Source of the DNA: Peronospora farinosa
Lineage: Eukaryota; Oomycota; Peronosporomycetes; Peronosporales; Peronosporaceae
Reading direction: 5' to 3'
DNA: 64,000 nt
Assembly: GCA_947646735.1 (NCBI GenBank)
Contig: CANTFK010000328.1
Coordinates: 62,001 to 126,000, forward strand
The position numbers and the translations under genes were made by a program. The notes beneath the pieces were generated by a model, which was not told the DNA's origin, did no database searches, and saw only the letters and a list, made by a program, of their open reading frames with translations. Shown here piece by piece: positions 40,916-52,387 of this stretch (positions are counted from its first letter, which is position 1; the number at the start of each line of letters is the position of its first letter).

Positions 40916-41002
40916 GGGTTGATGACTCTTTTGGTTTGGTGTCTACCACATCAAAAGTTAGGTTGAAGATCAGTGAAAAGAGCCAGCTCGAATTTTCAGT
41001 AA

Positions 41003-41191
41003 ATGGACCCTTTTGACGATCTTCAACTTCCGAAAGGTCGCTTCCTTCGATTCATACAGTACGCAAGACGAGCATTTTCTTTCTCCCCCGCTCGCTTATC
41101 CGTTTCATTATTCCGCACGCGATGGCGACGTGAACTATTGCTCATGTACGTAGAGATGTGCAAGTCGGCCTTGACTCTGGACCAGATGTAA
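41003..41191 (+). CDS. Small ORF divergent from the SMYD gene
   Basis: 62 codons, MDPFDDLQLPKGRFLRFIQ..., basic and helical (RWRRELLLMYVEMCKSALTL). It starts 88 bp from the SMYD start on the other strand, so a shared promoter is possible. The end (ATG TAA ATAG) may instead be a splice donor (gtaaat) leading to further exons. The arrangement of basic and Leu residues is loosely like a small LYR-type mitochondrial protein, but I cannot claim this. Confidence 0.35.
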   Translation: MDPFDDLQLPKGRFLRFIQYARRAFSFSPARLSVSLFRTRWRRELLLMYVEMCKSALTLDQM

Positions 41192-41987
41192 ATAGTAGCC
41201 AAGCTTTGTTTTAAATCCACGTCGTTTCTCGTGACGATGAGCATGAAATAGCCAACAAATAATAATGACGCAAATCAAGCAGCTGTACCCAATTGCTAGG
41301 ATAGTGCGTCAGTTTTCTGCCGTTTTCTCAAAGTTTACAGTATTAGCAGATTCTCGGCTTTGGTTAAATGGAAGCTATGTCGCAGGAAGGAGCCTCAAGT
41401 AAGCTGAGCTTCCAACCACCAACAAGCGCAACACAAAAGTATTACTTGGAGCAGACGAGCGTCATTTTCTTGACACTAATGCTAAATCAGATCACTGGAT
41501 GTGCAGCGCAACCGGCTCTTCTCAGATTACTACGGGTCCAGACTGATTATTCTTTCCTTATCATTGCATCAAATTTCACAATACTATCGGATAACACAAG
41601 CATCTGAGCAGATAATACCCCTTAAGTCCTCTCTTTTCTGATTGATTATCACGTATCTCGAATAATGGTTGTGATGATGTTTATGCACGACAACATCTGA
41701 CCCTATCCCTTTCCTCCCCTCTCGCTCAAAATTGCCGACTCGCCGCTGATCAGACCACGACAACCAGTTTCTGCTGTTGTTATACCGGTATCTCTCATAG
41801 GAAAGACACCACATCCCCCCAAAAGAATCATCACCACCACGTCCTTCCATTCCGAATCACCCGGTGGTGGCGCCGTACGTGACGATATTTTAAACCCCTC
41901 GTGATCACTATTGTAAAGTATTCTTTACGTTTCGGAAGTGTGAATAACTTTGACAATCTTTTTCTTCCAAGTAGTAAGAATATACAA
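41192..41987. other. Intergenic region before the AGC kinase gene
   Basis: A plus-strand frame of 79 codons (41368-41607) is present without recognisable features. A short CT-rich tract lies near 41700. The frame of the kinase gene extends upstream to a GTG at 41901 but has no ATG there. Confidence 0.4.
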
Positions 41988-44723
41988 ATGCCAAGTCCAC
42001 ATCGCACACAATCTGGACGTCGTGGGAGTTTGGGTCGAGCCAATTGCACAAGTGCAGAAGATTCATGTGTCTTTGTGGACAAATTGATTCGTGGTGTCCA
42101 ACTACGGTTACATAAAGAACTGGGGTTTCGTGAAGTAGTCGTAGCTACAGGACAAGAAGCTTCTGATATTGACACAGATTCAAGTGGTGCACACAATTCG
42201 GTCGAGTCACCTGGTGTGGCAGACACACAACAACCCTGGGAAGTTTACAATAAAGCTATTGATCGACAGAGCTTAGACGCTTCACAATGTAGTGAATGTA
42301 TTCAAGGCACTGTTTATGTATCAGATGGATACGAAAAGAAACAGAGACTATTGGTTATTGTACCATACAGAGAAGCAGGTATTTGGAGTCGAAGTATCTG
42401 TATGAATCAATTTGACAGTGACAGTGACAGTGGTTCGATGATGTCGTACTTAAAAAAAGCACTTAATGAGAACTATGGAGTCGTGATTTTCAATCCAGCC
42501 GCACAAAGTTGTCATCCACGTGCTCATGTGGAGAATGCATGGGATCAATTGATTGCACCATTATTAAGTGACGTTTTTATCGTTGCTTTCTCACGTGGCG
42601 CGCAGATGGTTCTTCATTTACTCAATTATGACAATGGATTAGGTGTTATACAGGATCGAGTGAAAGCTCTAGCATTAGTGGAACCCTCACATTATGTCAG
42701 TGAAAGTGATTCGTACTTTGCACGAAGAGTTTTAGCTCGACGTGCAGTCGCCTGGATTCTGAATTCGGAAATTGATGTGGGCTACAAAATTCCACAAGGA
42801 CATACTCGTCATGGCTGTATTTGTGTATCAGCAGGTACAGTACCGTCCAATGTTTTGGGCAGTAGTGGTGCTTATGCACTGGAGATGGTCAAGAGTTCAG
42901 TATTTGGATCCTTTGCAGCTAGAGGAGGTGAGGCGGCAGGAATCACTGTGAATGCAAACAAGATTAATGCCTGTGGCATTTGTCATCGTAAATTGACGAT
43001 GTTGAATCGACGGATCCCGTGCTCCTGGTGTGAAGTCAAGTACTGTAGTCACTGCTGTGAAGACAAATTTGTACCGGCTTTTGGTAGCTGGCGTGTCTGC
43101 TCATTGTGCCAGTCACTACCGTGCTTGATTGACCCACGTCGTAAGAATCGCAGTGCGAAAAACCACACGAGTCCAACAGCTGCTGCACATGAACGCTGCA
43201 GTGTTTTTATTCGTCCTATGGCGGATGATGATGGTCCTGTGTGTTTGGGAGACTTTGAAATTGTCAAACTCGTAGGGCGTGGTGCATGTGGCCGTGTCAA
43301 GCTTGTGCGTAAGAAACACGGCTACGATGAAGGTGTGTTTTACGCTATGAAGGCTATTCGCAAGAAACTTGTGATTCAGCGTGGCCTCGTAGAAGCGACA
43401 AACGCCGAGCGGCGCATTCTTGATCGAATCAAACATCCGTATGTGGCTACTCTGTGTTATGCCTTCCAAACGGAGGCGAAGCTGTATCTGCTGTCGAAGT
43501 ATTATCCCGGTGGCAATTTGCTGGACCAGATGCGGCTAGCACGAAGGTTTCAAGAAGATCGTACGAAATTGTATACTGCCGAGGTGGCGCTTGCTATCCG
43601 TCACTTGCATCAGAATGATATTATTTATCGCGACCTGAAGCTGGAGAATGTGCTGGTGGACTCCGACGGTCATGTGGCGCTCACGGATTTTGGAATGTCT
43701 AAAGAGAATATGCCTAGCCACGGTCGTACGTCTACGTTCGTTGGTACGTACCAGATGATGGCACCTGAGGTGTTCGGCGGCAAGTCGTACTCGCGTGCGG
43801 TGGACTGGTGGGCTCTTGGTGTAATGGTATATGAAATGATCGATGGTCGTACGCCATTCAACGCCAAGACTAACCGTCTCATTAAGGAGCGAATTGTAAA
43901 CGTGGATTTGAAATTCTCGCCTCGTTTCAATGAAGATGCGAAGGATTTTGTATTCAAGTTGCTGACCAAGAACGAAAACGACCGTTTGGGCTCGGGTGAG
44001 CATGGTTTTGAGCAAATTAAGCACCACCCGTGGTTCAATGGACTCGACTGGGACAGTGTGGAGCGTAAGGAAGCGCTGTTTGAGGGTCAGTATGCTCTCA
44101 TGGAAAAGCACGCCAAGGAGTACCGTACTGAGGATATCTTTGAGACGTACATGAACACGGTGGAGGTCCCCATTGACACACCTGCGTCGGTGAAGAACTC
44201 GAGTAATGAGCTGTTCAACGATTTTGCTTTCAACTATATGGACGGACCTGATGAGGAGCAGCGAGATATTCCAGAGCCGGATGGGAAGAGCAGTCGTAAA
44301 AATCTATTGTCGCCCATGTCTGCCACCGAGAGCATTACTGAACGATCTTCGAAGCCTAAACCTCTCACTGAGAAGGAAGACGAGATGTTGGATACATTCT
44401 TGTCTTCAAATGGGTCGCATTTTGATCTTACTCAGCTGCGGCCAAACCAGGCCACAGACTTTGGTGTGTCTGTGTCTGTCTGCTCGTCGCTGAGCTGGAC
44501 AGGAACTGACGATGAGACTGTCGAGCCTGTCGAGCAGATAGATGGCGTGCTGGAGACGACAAAAGTGGATGAGGAAAAAGTAGTGGTGATCAACAAAAAG
44601 AACTCGCCGAGCCTCACCAAGACGCAGCCAATGTCTACCACAAGCAACGACGACTCGCAGTCGACGAAGACCGGCAGCAACTCGGATGTTGCTGCCGCAA
44701 CAGAAGTCGCACAAGCCTCGTGA
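41988..44723 (+). CDS. Arb2-like / FYVE-like zinc finger / AGC kinase fusion protein
   Basis: 911 residues from the first ATG of the frame (MPSPHRTQ). Residues about 45-320 resemble the Arb2/FAM172 alpha/beta-hydrolase-like fold: LLVIVPYREAGIW, YGVVIFNPAA, HVENAWDQL, and the nucleophile-elbow position FIVAFSRGAQMVLHLL. Residues about 327-376 form a zinc finger of FYVE-related spacing (CGICHRKL, IPCSWC, YCSHCC, CSLC). Residues about 422-686 are a complete AGC-type kinase: GRGACGRV, AMKAIRKK, YRDLKLENVL, TDFGMSK, activation loop TSTFVGTYQMMAPE. An AGC C-terminal extension and a Ser/Thr/Glu-rich tail follow. All catalytic residues are present, so it should phosphorylate Ser/Thr. The zinc finger may direct it to membranes. 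Domains read continuously in one exon, which argues against an annotation chimera. Confidence 0.88.
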   Translation: MPSPHRTQSGRRGSLGRANCTSAEDSCVFVDKLIRGVQLRLHKELGFREVVVATGQEASDIDTDSSGAHNSVESPGVADTQQPWEVYNKAIDRQSLDASQCSECIQGTVYVSDGYEKKQRLLVIVPYREAGIWSRSICMNQFDSDSDSGSMMSYLKKALNENYGVVIFNPAAQSCHPRAHVENAWDQLIAPLLSDVFIVAFSRGAQMVLHLLNYDNGLGVIQDRVKALALVEPSHYVSESDSYFARRVLARRAVAWILNSEIDVGYKIPQGHTRHGCICVSAGTVPSNVLGSSGAYALEMVKSSVFGSFAARGGEAAGITVNANKINACGICHRKLTMLNRRIPCSWCEVKYCSHCCEDKFVPAFGSWRVCSLCQSLPCLIDPRRKNRSAKNHTSPTAAAHERCSVFIRPMADDDGPVCLGDFEIVKLVGRGACGRVKLVRKKHGYDEGVFYAMKAIRKKLVIQRGLVEATNAERRILDRIKHPYVATLCYAFQTEAKLYLLSKYYPGGNLLDQMRLARRFQEDRTKLYTAEVALAIRHLHQNDIIYRDLKLENVLVDSDGHVALTDFGMSKENMPSHGRTSTFVGTYQMMAPEVFGGKSYSRAVDWWALGVMVYEMIDGRTPFNAKTNRLIKERIVNVDLKFSPRFNEDAKDFVFKLLTKNENDRLGSGEHGFEQIKHHPWFNGLDWDSVERKEALFEGQYALMEKHAKEYRTEDIFETYMNTVEVPIDTPASVKNSSNELFNDFAFNYMDGPDEEQRDIPEPDGKSSRKNLLSPMSATESITERSSKPKPLTEKEDEMLDTFLSSNGSHFDLTQLRPNQATDFGVSVSVCSSLSWTGTDDETVEPVEQIDGVLETTKVDEEKVVVINKKNSPSLTKTQPMSTTSNDDSQSTKTGSNSDVAAATEVAQAS

Positions 44724-45764
44724 TTGTTGTTGTTACAAAAAAGAGAAAGTGACAAGCGCGGCGCGATTGGCTTGCCGGTGGTAATGGGACAGCCCAGAGC
44801 AAGACGAATTGTTTGTGGTGGAACAGCGATGGACAGGTTGCAACTGCTAGCACCAACAAAGCTGGATAGACACAAAACGGATGAAACCAGTGGATGCAGT
44901 TGCATTGGATAAGTACCTAGACTTTAGACCTCATATATCTACAATCTAGAGGCAGCTATGTTTTGCAGCTAAAGGGCTTTGGCAAGCGCTTGTAGCACTT
45001 CCATGTAGACTGTTTCCTTGAATTTGTTGTTCAAAAGTGCTGTGTTCACATCCAGTTACATGCTCGTTAAGCTCTTCGGTCCAACTTTCTGCGCTTGACC
45101 TGGTCGACCTGAGTACCACCACCCAATACGCTTGACTGGACAATTACTTGACCTGTGACTACTGATCGGTAGCTCATCCCGGTTTTTATTGCTTGAACGC
45201 TGAGTGTTCATGCATCACCAGTATGCGCTGCAGAGGTTGTAAATATGGCCAGCCCACTTTCTCGCGTACATTACCATGCACTGCATCCCACAAATACAAA
45301 TATTGAGCAATGCTCAAGCTGAACAGTTCGATGCCTCGAGATAATGTTCAAGATTTAGTATCGATGCAAAATCGTTCCTGTGCGGCTTCCGTTCTTTTGT
45401 CATTCAAGGATAATGAGACCCGGACTATTCCCACAACTTCGAAGCAATTCATCACCTCTATTATCCTCGCTACAAAATCTCCAAACAGCTCTCCATCGTT
45501 TCGTCAGCTTCCTCACTCTTCGATAACCTTAGTAGCAGCTTTTTCTTTAGTGCTACGTTCCTCTGCTTCAAATTTCTTAGCTCCTTTTCCAAACAGTCAA
45601 CAGATCAAAACTACGTCTCGCTCAAATGTCTTCGTCTAAGTCTTCATAACCTTCATTTTGAGAAACTTACTACCTCATATGTACTCGAGCACGTAGGTCA
45701 TCGATACAAACCGCTCGTGCATTGTTATCGAGTGAATGAGGACTGCTTCAAACGGATGATCTTG
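44724..45764. other. Intergenic stretch with decayed minus-strand coding traces
   Basis: The minus strand near 45380-45640 reads as short helical pieces, for example KKFEAEERSTKEKAATKVIE and NDKRTEAAQERFC, with stops between. The plus-strand 109-codon frame over the same stretch is probably its shadow. No intact gene is supported. Confidence 0.3.
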
Positions 45765-48335
45765 TCAAGGAATTCTCGTGTTGACATTCTCGTTATTGAC
45801 GGCCAATAGTGTTGTGCTTGCACTTAGTTGTTGATACTGGTGCCAGTTGTGGTGCAGCATGCAACGCTTCTCTGCTCGCTCAGCAGCTTCAGCTACCCAG
45901 TCAGTCCCTTCCTGCATTTTGAAGCGCAAGAGCGACGATCCTAGAGCTCGAAACGGTGGAGGCTGCTGGCCGAGGTATATGCGCGCTAGCAGTGACGCCG
46001 CTGGATGCGCCTGCTGGCCAACATCACGGAACCACTTCAATATATCCACGTGATGGTACAACTTTAGCAAGTTGTACTGGCCCTTATCAAACAAGTCAGC
46101 CCCGTTGTGCGCAAGAGTATCCCACGCGACGTAAACTTTCTGCCACTCTTGCCAAGCGCGAATCTCATCCTCGGCTACGGCATCACTTGAACGCCTACCA
46201 GTGGTCGAAGTGGACGATGCAGCAGGCGGCTGATTCTTTGGTCCATCAACCATTAGAAGAGCACTAATTTCATCGTCGTCGTCGTCGTCATCTTCAATCT
46301 CATCACTAGCACTAGGGCTCCCATCACCGTTACGAGTTGCAAGCAGCTCAAAGGCAGCACGATGTTCTTGGCGCAAAGCTTCTTGAGCGCAATGAAAAGC
46401 ATGAGAGTCCGTCACAAGATTGGCAACCTTCGAACTGATGCGTGGATCCAACAGCATGGCTTTAATTTCATCAGCAATAGCTAGCGGAGTCGAAGGACTC
46501 GCGAAAGTCTGTGCGATGAGCTGACGAAGCTGCAGGATACACTGTCGGCCTGTTGAAGTAAATGTGTCCACGCGTTTGGCCTTACGGCGCGCGGCACTCT
46601 TGGCGAGCGATGAAGCGACGGCGGGTTCATCCATTGAGTAACACTTGAAGCTAGAGGCATTGGTTGTGACTGAAAGGAGACGTCGGAACAGCATAGCGTA
46701 CGATGGTGCCACTGCTCCCAATCTTGGAGCAATACGATCTTCTAGACGAAACTGTCCGAGATGATTCAAAATCGCCTCGATTTCCGCGACAGTCTGCCAA
46801 TCCTCCGTAGTAAGCTGCGTCCACGCTTCCACTAACTGAGGCTTAGTTGCTGTCGATCTCACGGCGGAATTGAAATAGGACCAGTACACAGGAAACTGCG
46901 CGCAACTAGCCTTGAGGAGATTCGCAATCGCACCAAACGAAGTCGAGGCGGCGTATGTCAGATCTTCAATCGACGAAGTGAAGCAAAATGACAAGTGCGC
47001 ATCATGAGTGGCATCAACTTCAGCCGGAGCATGGGTCTGATCAGGTAACTCAAAGAATCTCACCAGCTCTTGAAGTAAGCGCAAAATACGGCGAACGTTC
47101 GTCTCAATGCCAAACGAACTGCCAGGACCAACACCCAGTGCATCAATCACACATCGACGCAGTGACCGTGTAAGCAAGTCCTCTTCCTCATCACTTGAGA
47201 TTTCGTATTTTGCCTCAGCACCAAGGCTTGACAGTATATCATCATCAACAGCCACATGAAATCGTGCATAGTCTAAAATTGACTGGATATCGTACGTCTT
47301 TGACACAGTTTCAGTCACAAGCTGCTTCACTTGTTTGTCCCAATCACGCTTAACTGTTTTTACTGCAAGTACCAAGTCTACTCTTCGCCACTGGGAGTCA
47401 ATGAAACCAATAGCAAGACTAAAAAAAGCCTTTTTCGGATTCAACGCCTCATCATCGGTCGTTTTCTGAGCAATTGGTCGAAATTCTTGATGAAGACATA
47501 GAAACGGTAGTCCCTTAGCAGCTTGCAACTCTGCAGCCAGATATGGTTTTAATAACTTGCTAAAGTTTGTAAATTCATCTTGCACCTGATTCTTTACATC
47601 CACCATAGTCGGTAAAGTAAAATACCCAGATATCGATTGTTTCATAAAATGTTGAAAAGCTTCATCTTGTAGTATAGAAATGGATAATCCTGACGAAAGT
47701 AGCCACTTTTTCATCAGATCCACCGTCTTGTCCATTGTACATGTACGTCCAGTACGTAGTAGTTCTGTATCTAGTCCTTTACTTGGTTTCATTTCCTCCG
47801 TTCGACTTTTTATCATTTTTTTCTTTGTTTCGACTTTGATTTTCTTTTTTTTGGAAGAATTTCTTCATTTTTTCCAATTTCTTTTTTTCGACTAATGCAT
47901 TTCGTTTACGAAGATTATGGTCGGCAATAGCAAGAAATTCATCGGGATGCACACGTCGCATATGTGCCACTGCATTTGTGGACATGCGTTGACGCATTAA
48001 GGCATTTTTCCAGCTTGAATTTTTTTTTCCAATTGATTGCAATGGTGTTTTACTGGCACATAAAATACAAATGTGGGTATAGGGACGATCGCTATTTTTG
48101 GCATTCGAAAGAGGTGCCGTTAATTTGTGAATATATTGCCAGACGGGGAGATCAGTTTGTGGACGATGGATGACTGATACTGGAATATCATATTCATCGG
48201 TAGTCAATGGATCCGGGACATGTATATTATCACCTCGCATTAGTAGAGCTTGTAGCACAGCGAAAATGTTATCGAGGGGGGATTCTTTTGAAACTTTATC
48301 TTGAGCTTTGTATGGATAGAGATCTGGATAGTATA
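45765..48335 (-). CDS. hAT-transposase-derived protein with BED-type zinc finger, in two overlapping frames
   Basis: The first frame (to 47779) has a BED-like finger: PVWQYIHKL, CILCASK, then NAVAHMRRVHPDEF, ending in a Lys-rich coil. It stays open upstream to a splice-acceptor-like ttacag at 48336, so an earlier exon is likely. The second frame (45765-47816, 683 codons) has the hAT layout: TFTS-flanked central region, acidic insert DDDDDDDE and a C-terminal dimerisation-like block (YNLLKLYHHVDILKWFRDVG then ASLLARIYLG). The frames overlap by 38 bp in an A-rich stretch. I could not find an intron that joins them in phase, so a frameshift or an unusual junction separates them. No terminal repeats were seen, so a domesticated or dying transposase is possible. 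Confidence 0.5.
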
Positions 48336-49289
48336 CTGTAAATAATGGGTAGTATTATTATCTAGGTCTGCTTTATTTTTTTATTGGTCATATTTTGATT
48401 TGTAGTAGTATCAATAGACGAGATATTTGCAGAACTATATATTATTTCTAGACGAAAACCGCAAGGAAAACATTGCTAACGAATGACATCACCTAATCTT
48501 ATAGCCATCTGCTTTGAGACAAGGGGCGGAGAATCTTGCTGTCATATACGTCAAACACAAAACGTTAATTTGAGATTGTCGAGAGTAATGGACACGGCAC
48601 TATTGAAAAGTAAAGAGGTAACGTCGTTGTAGCTTAAAGTTTGAGATAGACTTGTGCAAATAGCATTCTTTAACAAAAGGAAGGCGATATTAATCCCTCA
48701 CCTTTTTGAGAACCAGCCCACACCTTAGATGTAATATATAATTTGATTGTCAGCATGTTCAGCACCCCCTTTTTCATCAAGTGGAAGTAGTAGAAGTAGG
48801 ACGTTTATATGATAAAAACTTCATCTACATTTAAACCACAATAAACAGCCTTGCACCCTTCTCAAAGCGTGTTTATGCTTCTGAAACAAGCAAGTGAAAA
48901 AAACGGACAAGCAGGTGTCATGGGACGTTTACAGTGTACAATGTAAATTTTTAGAGCGGAATAAATACAGTAAAAATTGTTTTGTTTACAACTTGGCGCG
49001 CAGACACAGGCCCTTCATACACCTGTTGCCTTCGTCACGATGAGCAGCAGATATTTACAGCCATAAAACGATTCGACTTCCATTATTCCTTAATTGCCGA
49101 CATGAAGTAGCTCGAATAAATCAAAGTGGCACTTGTTGGGCTGCTTGGAAATGGCATTTAATGGGGTATTATAGATGAGTGATACTATAAGGTATTAGCT
49201 ATACCTTATACTATCGGTATCGGTTCCATAATTGCAACAGTAGTACTTCGTACAACATACACTGATACTTGGATAATTCCATATACAGA
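48336..49289. other. AT-rich region without a supported gene
   Basis: The minus strand near 48490-48550 could encode a short first exon for the hAT-like gene (MTARFSAPCLKADGYK) but phases do not match. A partial inverted repeat (ataaggtat...ataccttat) is near 49190. Otherwise nothing is recognised. Confidence 0.4.
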
Positions 49290-50009
49290 TACAAGCAATG
49301 GCATATTATAATTACTATAACTGTAATTGATCTAGTGTAGAGCACTTAGTGTAACGGGGTTACACGACGGTTGGTACATCATTCCGAAAGTTTACGGTTG
49401 AAGTTTCCTTTTACTGCATGTAATGCATTTTTGATACTTCTCTTTAGAGAGGTATTAAGTATGAGCGTAAAAGATACGGTATTCGGTAATACCGTATCTT
49501 ATCGATTAGAATTCGATAATCGATAACGCTGTACTAAGTACATCATACACAGATGTTTAGACGATACGTCGTCCAATAGCAAAGTCTGCATATTATAGTT
49601 ACTGTTATAGTAATTAATCTAGTGTAGTGTACTTAGAGTAGGACTATCCATGAAATCTTATGGGACCATAGAATCTTAATGCATAAATAAAATCAGTTCT
49701 CATTTTGAGTTGAAAAACGCAAGTCGTTCTGACTTGTACTCTTGTGCACTTCGTGCGTTGGCTCTCTGAACCTTTAAGCTTCTAGCTCGTTCTTGCACTC
49801 TGTGCGTTGGTTCTCTGAACCTTAAGCTTATTGCTTGCAGACTGAAAGTCTCTTTCCTCGTTCCTTAGAACAGGATGACTTGAAGTCGTTTAATTAGTTC
49901 CTTAGCGCTAAGTGGCTTTTAGCCGTCAACTTTAATTAGTTTTATAGAGCTAAGAGGCCTTCAGCCTGAAAGTCTTCCTCTGGTTAAAGATCTGTGTAGC
50001 TCCGCTACA
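49290..50009 (+). mobile_element. Solo LTR of family A with an abutting LTR fragment
   Basis: 49350-50009 is a complete LTR-A copy (tgtaacggggttacacgacg...gctccgctaca), oriented opposite to the copy at 17504-18141. The preceding bases 49290-49349 (gcatattataattactataa...) resemble an internal segment of the same LTR (about 49587-49636), so a second truncated copy adjoins it. No target duplication flanks the pair. Confidence 0.8.
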
Positions 50010-50246
50010 GAATCTCACTTGCATACATTTTGTTCTTACTAAACATCCTTGCAGGGGCCAACTTCTTTGACAGAATTGAAATGCGTCAGAGAGAACCCTT
50101 CCATGCAATAACGAGGTTAGCGATAAGAATCTAATGAAGTTTACGATCTTCCGTCATTGCTGTTTCATCGATAGAAGAGCCACCTTGTTTAATCCTTTTG
50201 TCTTGCCTGTCATTAATTGTGAAGAAAGCTAAATAATAAGTCAACG

Positions 50247-50845
50247 CGTAGACGAGCACTTCTACGAAGTTGCCTCGTGCTACTAGCACACACCTTCAGC
50301 ACAAGCGAGGAAGCGGTTAGACCGTCTTACCTTCGCGTGCGAGGGTGGTTAGGAGGTTGGTCGACTGCTTAAGCAGTCGTACCACCAGTTGCCTCTCGCT
50401 TAAGCGAGAGTGCAACGAACTTCTAAGACAAGAAGGCACCGACGTCACGTAGAAGCTTTTCGGCTTCTCGTGCGTGGTGTTTCGGTGTTTTAGCAAATTC
50501 AAGACTGAGCTATATTTAATGAATTATAATTAAATATAAACTTAACTACTGATTGGCTATATATGTATATAGATCGGATACGCGACTTTAGAAGCGTATC
50601 CTGTCGCATGATCTTAAATGTAGATTTAAGATCGCAACTGACGTCCTTCTGAGACGTCGCGATGCCTAGCTTCAACTAGCGTCATCTCTTCCCATGTGAA
50701 TCCATAAATGAATATCACATTCACGAGGGTGGATCACATTTGTGTATCGCACCCAAGTGACAGGTCAAAAGTAATCATGGATGCTTTTAGACCAAACATT
50801 AAGTATATAACTTTATGTTTACGAGTAACTAGATGACCTGTTACA
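50247..50845 (-). repeat. 3' LTR of Gypsy C
   Basis: 599 bp. The outermost base is c where the other copy has t, so the terminal CA on the minus strand is mutated. A polypurine tract (complement of ccaccccccgttt, 50846-50858) adjoins the inner edge. Confidence 0.9.
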
Positions 50846-50951
50846 CCACCCCCCGTTTTAGAACGATTTTTACATTTTGTAAAGCATCGGTCAGGAGATA
50901 GAGAGACCTGCGAGCCGTTATAAACGCGCCGCTTTAGTCTACTTAATTCTC

Positions 50952-52377
50952 ATGCCACCGAAACGTGGTAAGGATGATGGGCCGCCTGCAAAGGCACCCA
51001 TACAGTCCAGCACTAAGCGCACGCGCCGCGATTTATCGCAGCCGTCGCAAAGTGCCTCAGGCACTAAGGTGAATCTTCCATCTCACTATAATGTGGATGA
51101 AGATCCTCATCTCATTGTATACTACAGCCATTGCCATCACCCCAAAGTGGCGATGAGCAAAGCGCATTGATGGGACATATGTCCCCATCATTTGAGGCAA
51201 CCGTCGTTGAGGGAGCGTCTATGCTTCCTTTAAGCGAAGGTAAAGCCTCGTCTACGAGCGCAGCGACTAAGACTGAGCACGCTACTTCGAAAGGAGAAGT
51301 CGCGACTCAGTCAGATGTGACTCCTCAAGCTGATGTCTTGACAATCCATAATGGAGAGTCAGACTCAGGTGAGTGTGAGCTTAAAGATCCACCAAGTACA
51401 CCTTCGGCCTCACTAGCCGCCGTCGTGAGGGCGACTACGTGAGTGGTGGCTTGCCACCAATGCCACTTCCATCTGAGTGGATGAACTCGGATGGGTATAG
51501 TGCAGCGCTTTTGCAGCGTGCCACTATTGACGCTCATACATTTTATAGCGTCTTTCCCTTGTGGAAAAAGCAGGGCAAAGCACTTGGTCGTGCTTTCCCA
51601 ATTCCAGTCGTGCTGCGCTCTAACGCAACAGCCGACGAATATGAAGTTGATCTCCTGCGCCGTGTTACCTTGCATGTATATGTAACGAAACAACGGTCGC
51701 AGCGAATCAGCTTCGCCATGAAGCGTGCGCATGAAATTTTGGGTGGCAAGCAACCCCCAATTAATTCTCGCCACGCTTCTTCTGCTAGTCCTTCGGGACC
51801 TAGCAGAAAGAAGACAGCTGGTGCTGCTTCACATAAGCATCCACCAGCCCAGGCACGTCAACGCGCAAAGCGTCCACAGGCTCCCACGAGTCAAAGATCG
51901 TTGATTAACCCTTCCACTGGACAAGGATTTGGTGCTTTCGCTTCACAAACTGGTGGGCCAACAGCCTTCCAACAAGGAAGCGCGTGTTCCCACCCGCGTC
52001 TACCAACACAGGTGGAGACCGATAGGAGTGGCGATTACGCCAACCTACTCGCGGCTGCCTACCCTGCTGCTGTTCAGTCGCAGGCTGAGTCCGCTGCGCT
52101 GAAGAGGAAGGTGACAGATCTCGAGAGTCAAGCCTCGCGACTGAACTCGGATCTGCGCGATGTGAAGACGAGGGACCGTCAGGGGTATGACCGCCTGAAG
52201 ACCCTTTTGGACATCCTAGAGCGACTGGTGATGAGAGACCCGCGTCAAGCGCGGAGTCCTCCTCGATCGCCGAGTCCTCTATCGCCTCGTTCGTATACGG
52301 GGAGCCTTTCGGCTTCCTCGTCGCCTGATCGGTCGCGACGCTCGACTCACAGTCGACTTCACCATCGGTCTCGTTAG
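50952..52377 (+). pseudogene. Opposite-strand accessory ORF of Gypsy C, about 470 codons with two frameshifts
   Basis: It starts at ATG 50952 (MPPKRGKDDGPPAKAPIQSS), 106 bp inside the 3' LTR, and reads towards the end of pol. Three overlapping frames (50952-51170, 51131-51442, 51439-52377) clearly form one protein. The N-terminus is basic, Pro/Ser-rich and disordered. The middle is acidic and Thr-rich. A folded-looking part follows (PLPSEWMNSDGYSAALLQRA, HVYVTKQRSQRISFAMKRAH). A coiled coil (ESAALKRKVTDLESQASRLN) and a Ser/Arg/Pro-rich tail (SPPRSPSPLSPRS) end it 10 bp short of the pol stop on the other strand. The RS-like tail suggests RNA binding or nuclear localisation (inference). No known domain is recognised. 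Confidence 0.65.
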
Positions 52378-52387
52378 ACCGATGTGG

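Noticed and set aside
46260..46310. Trinucleotide run near 46275 as a separate repeat
   Set aside because: It simply encodes the Asp run of the hAT-like protein and is short.
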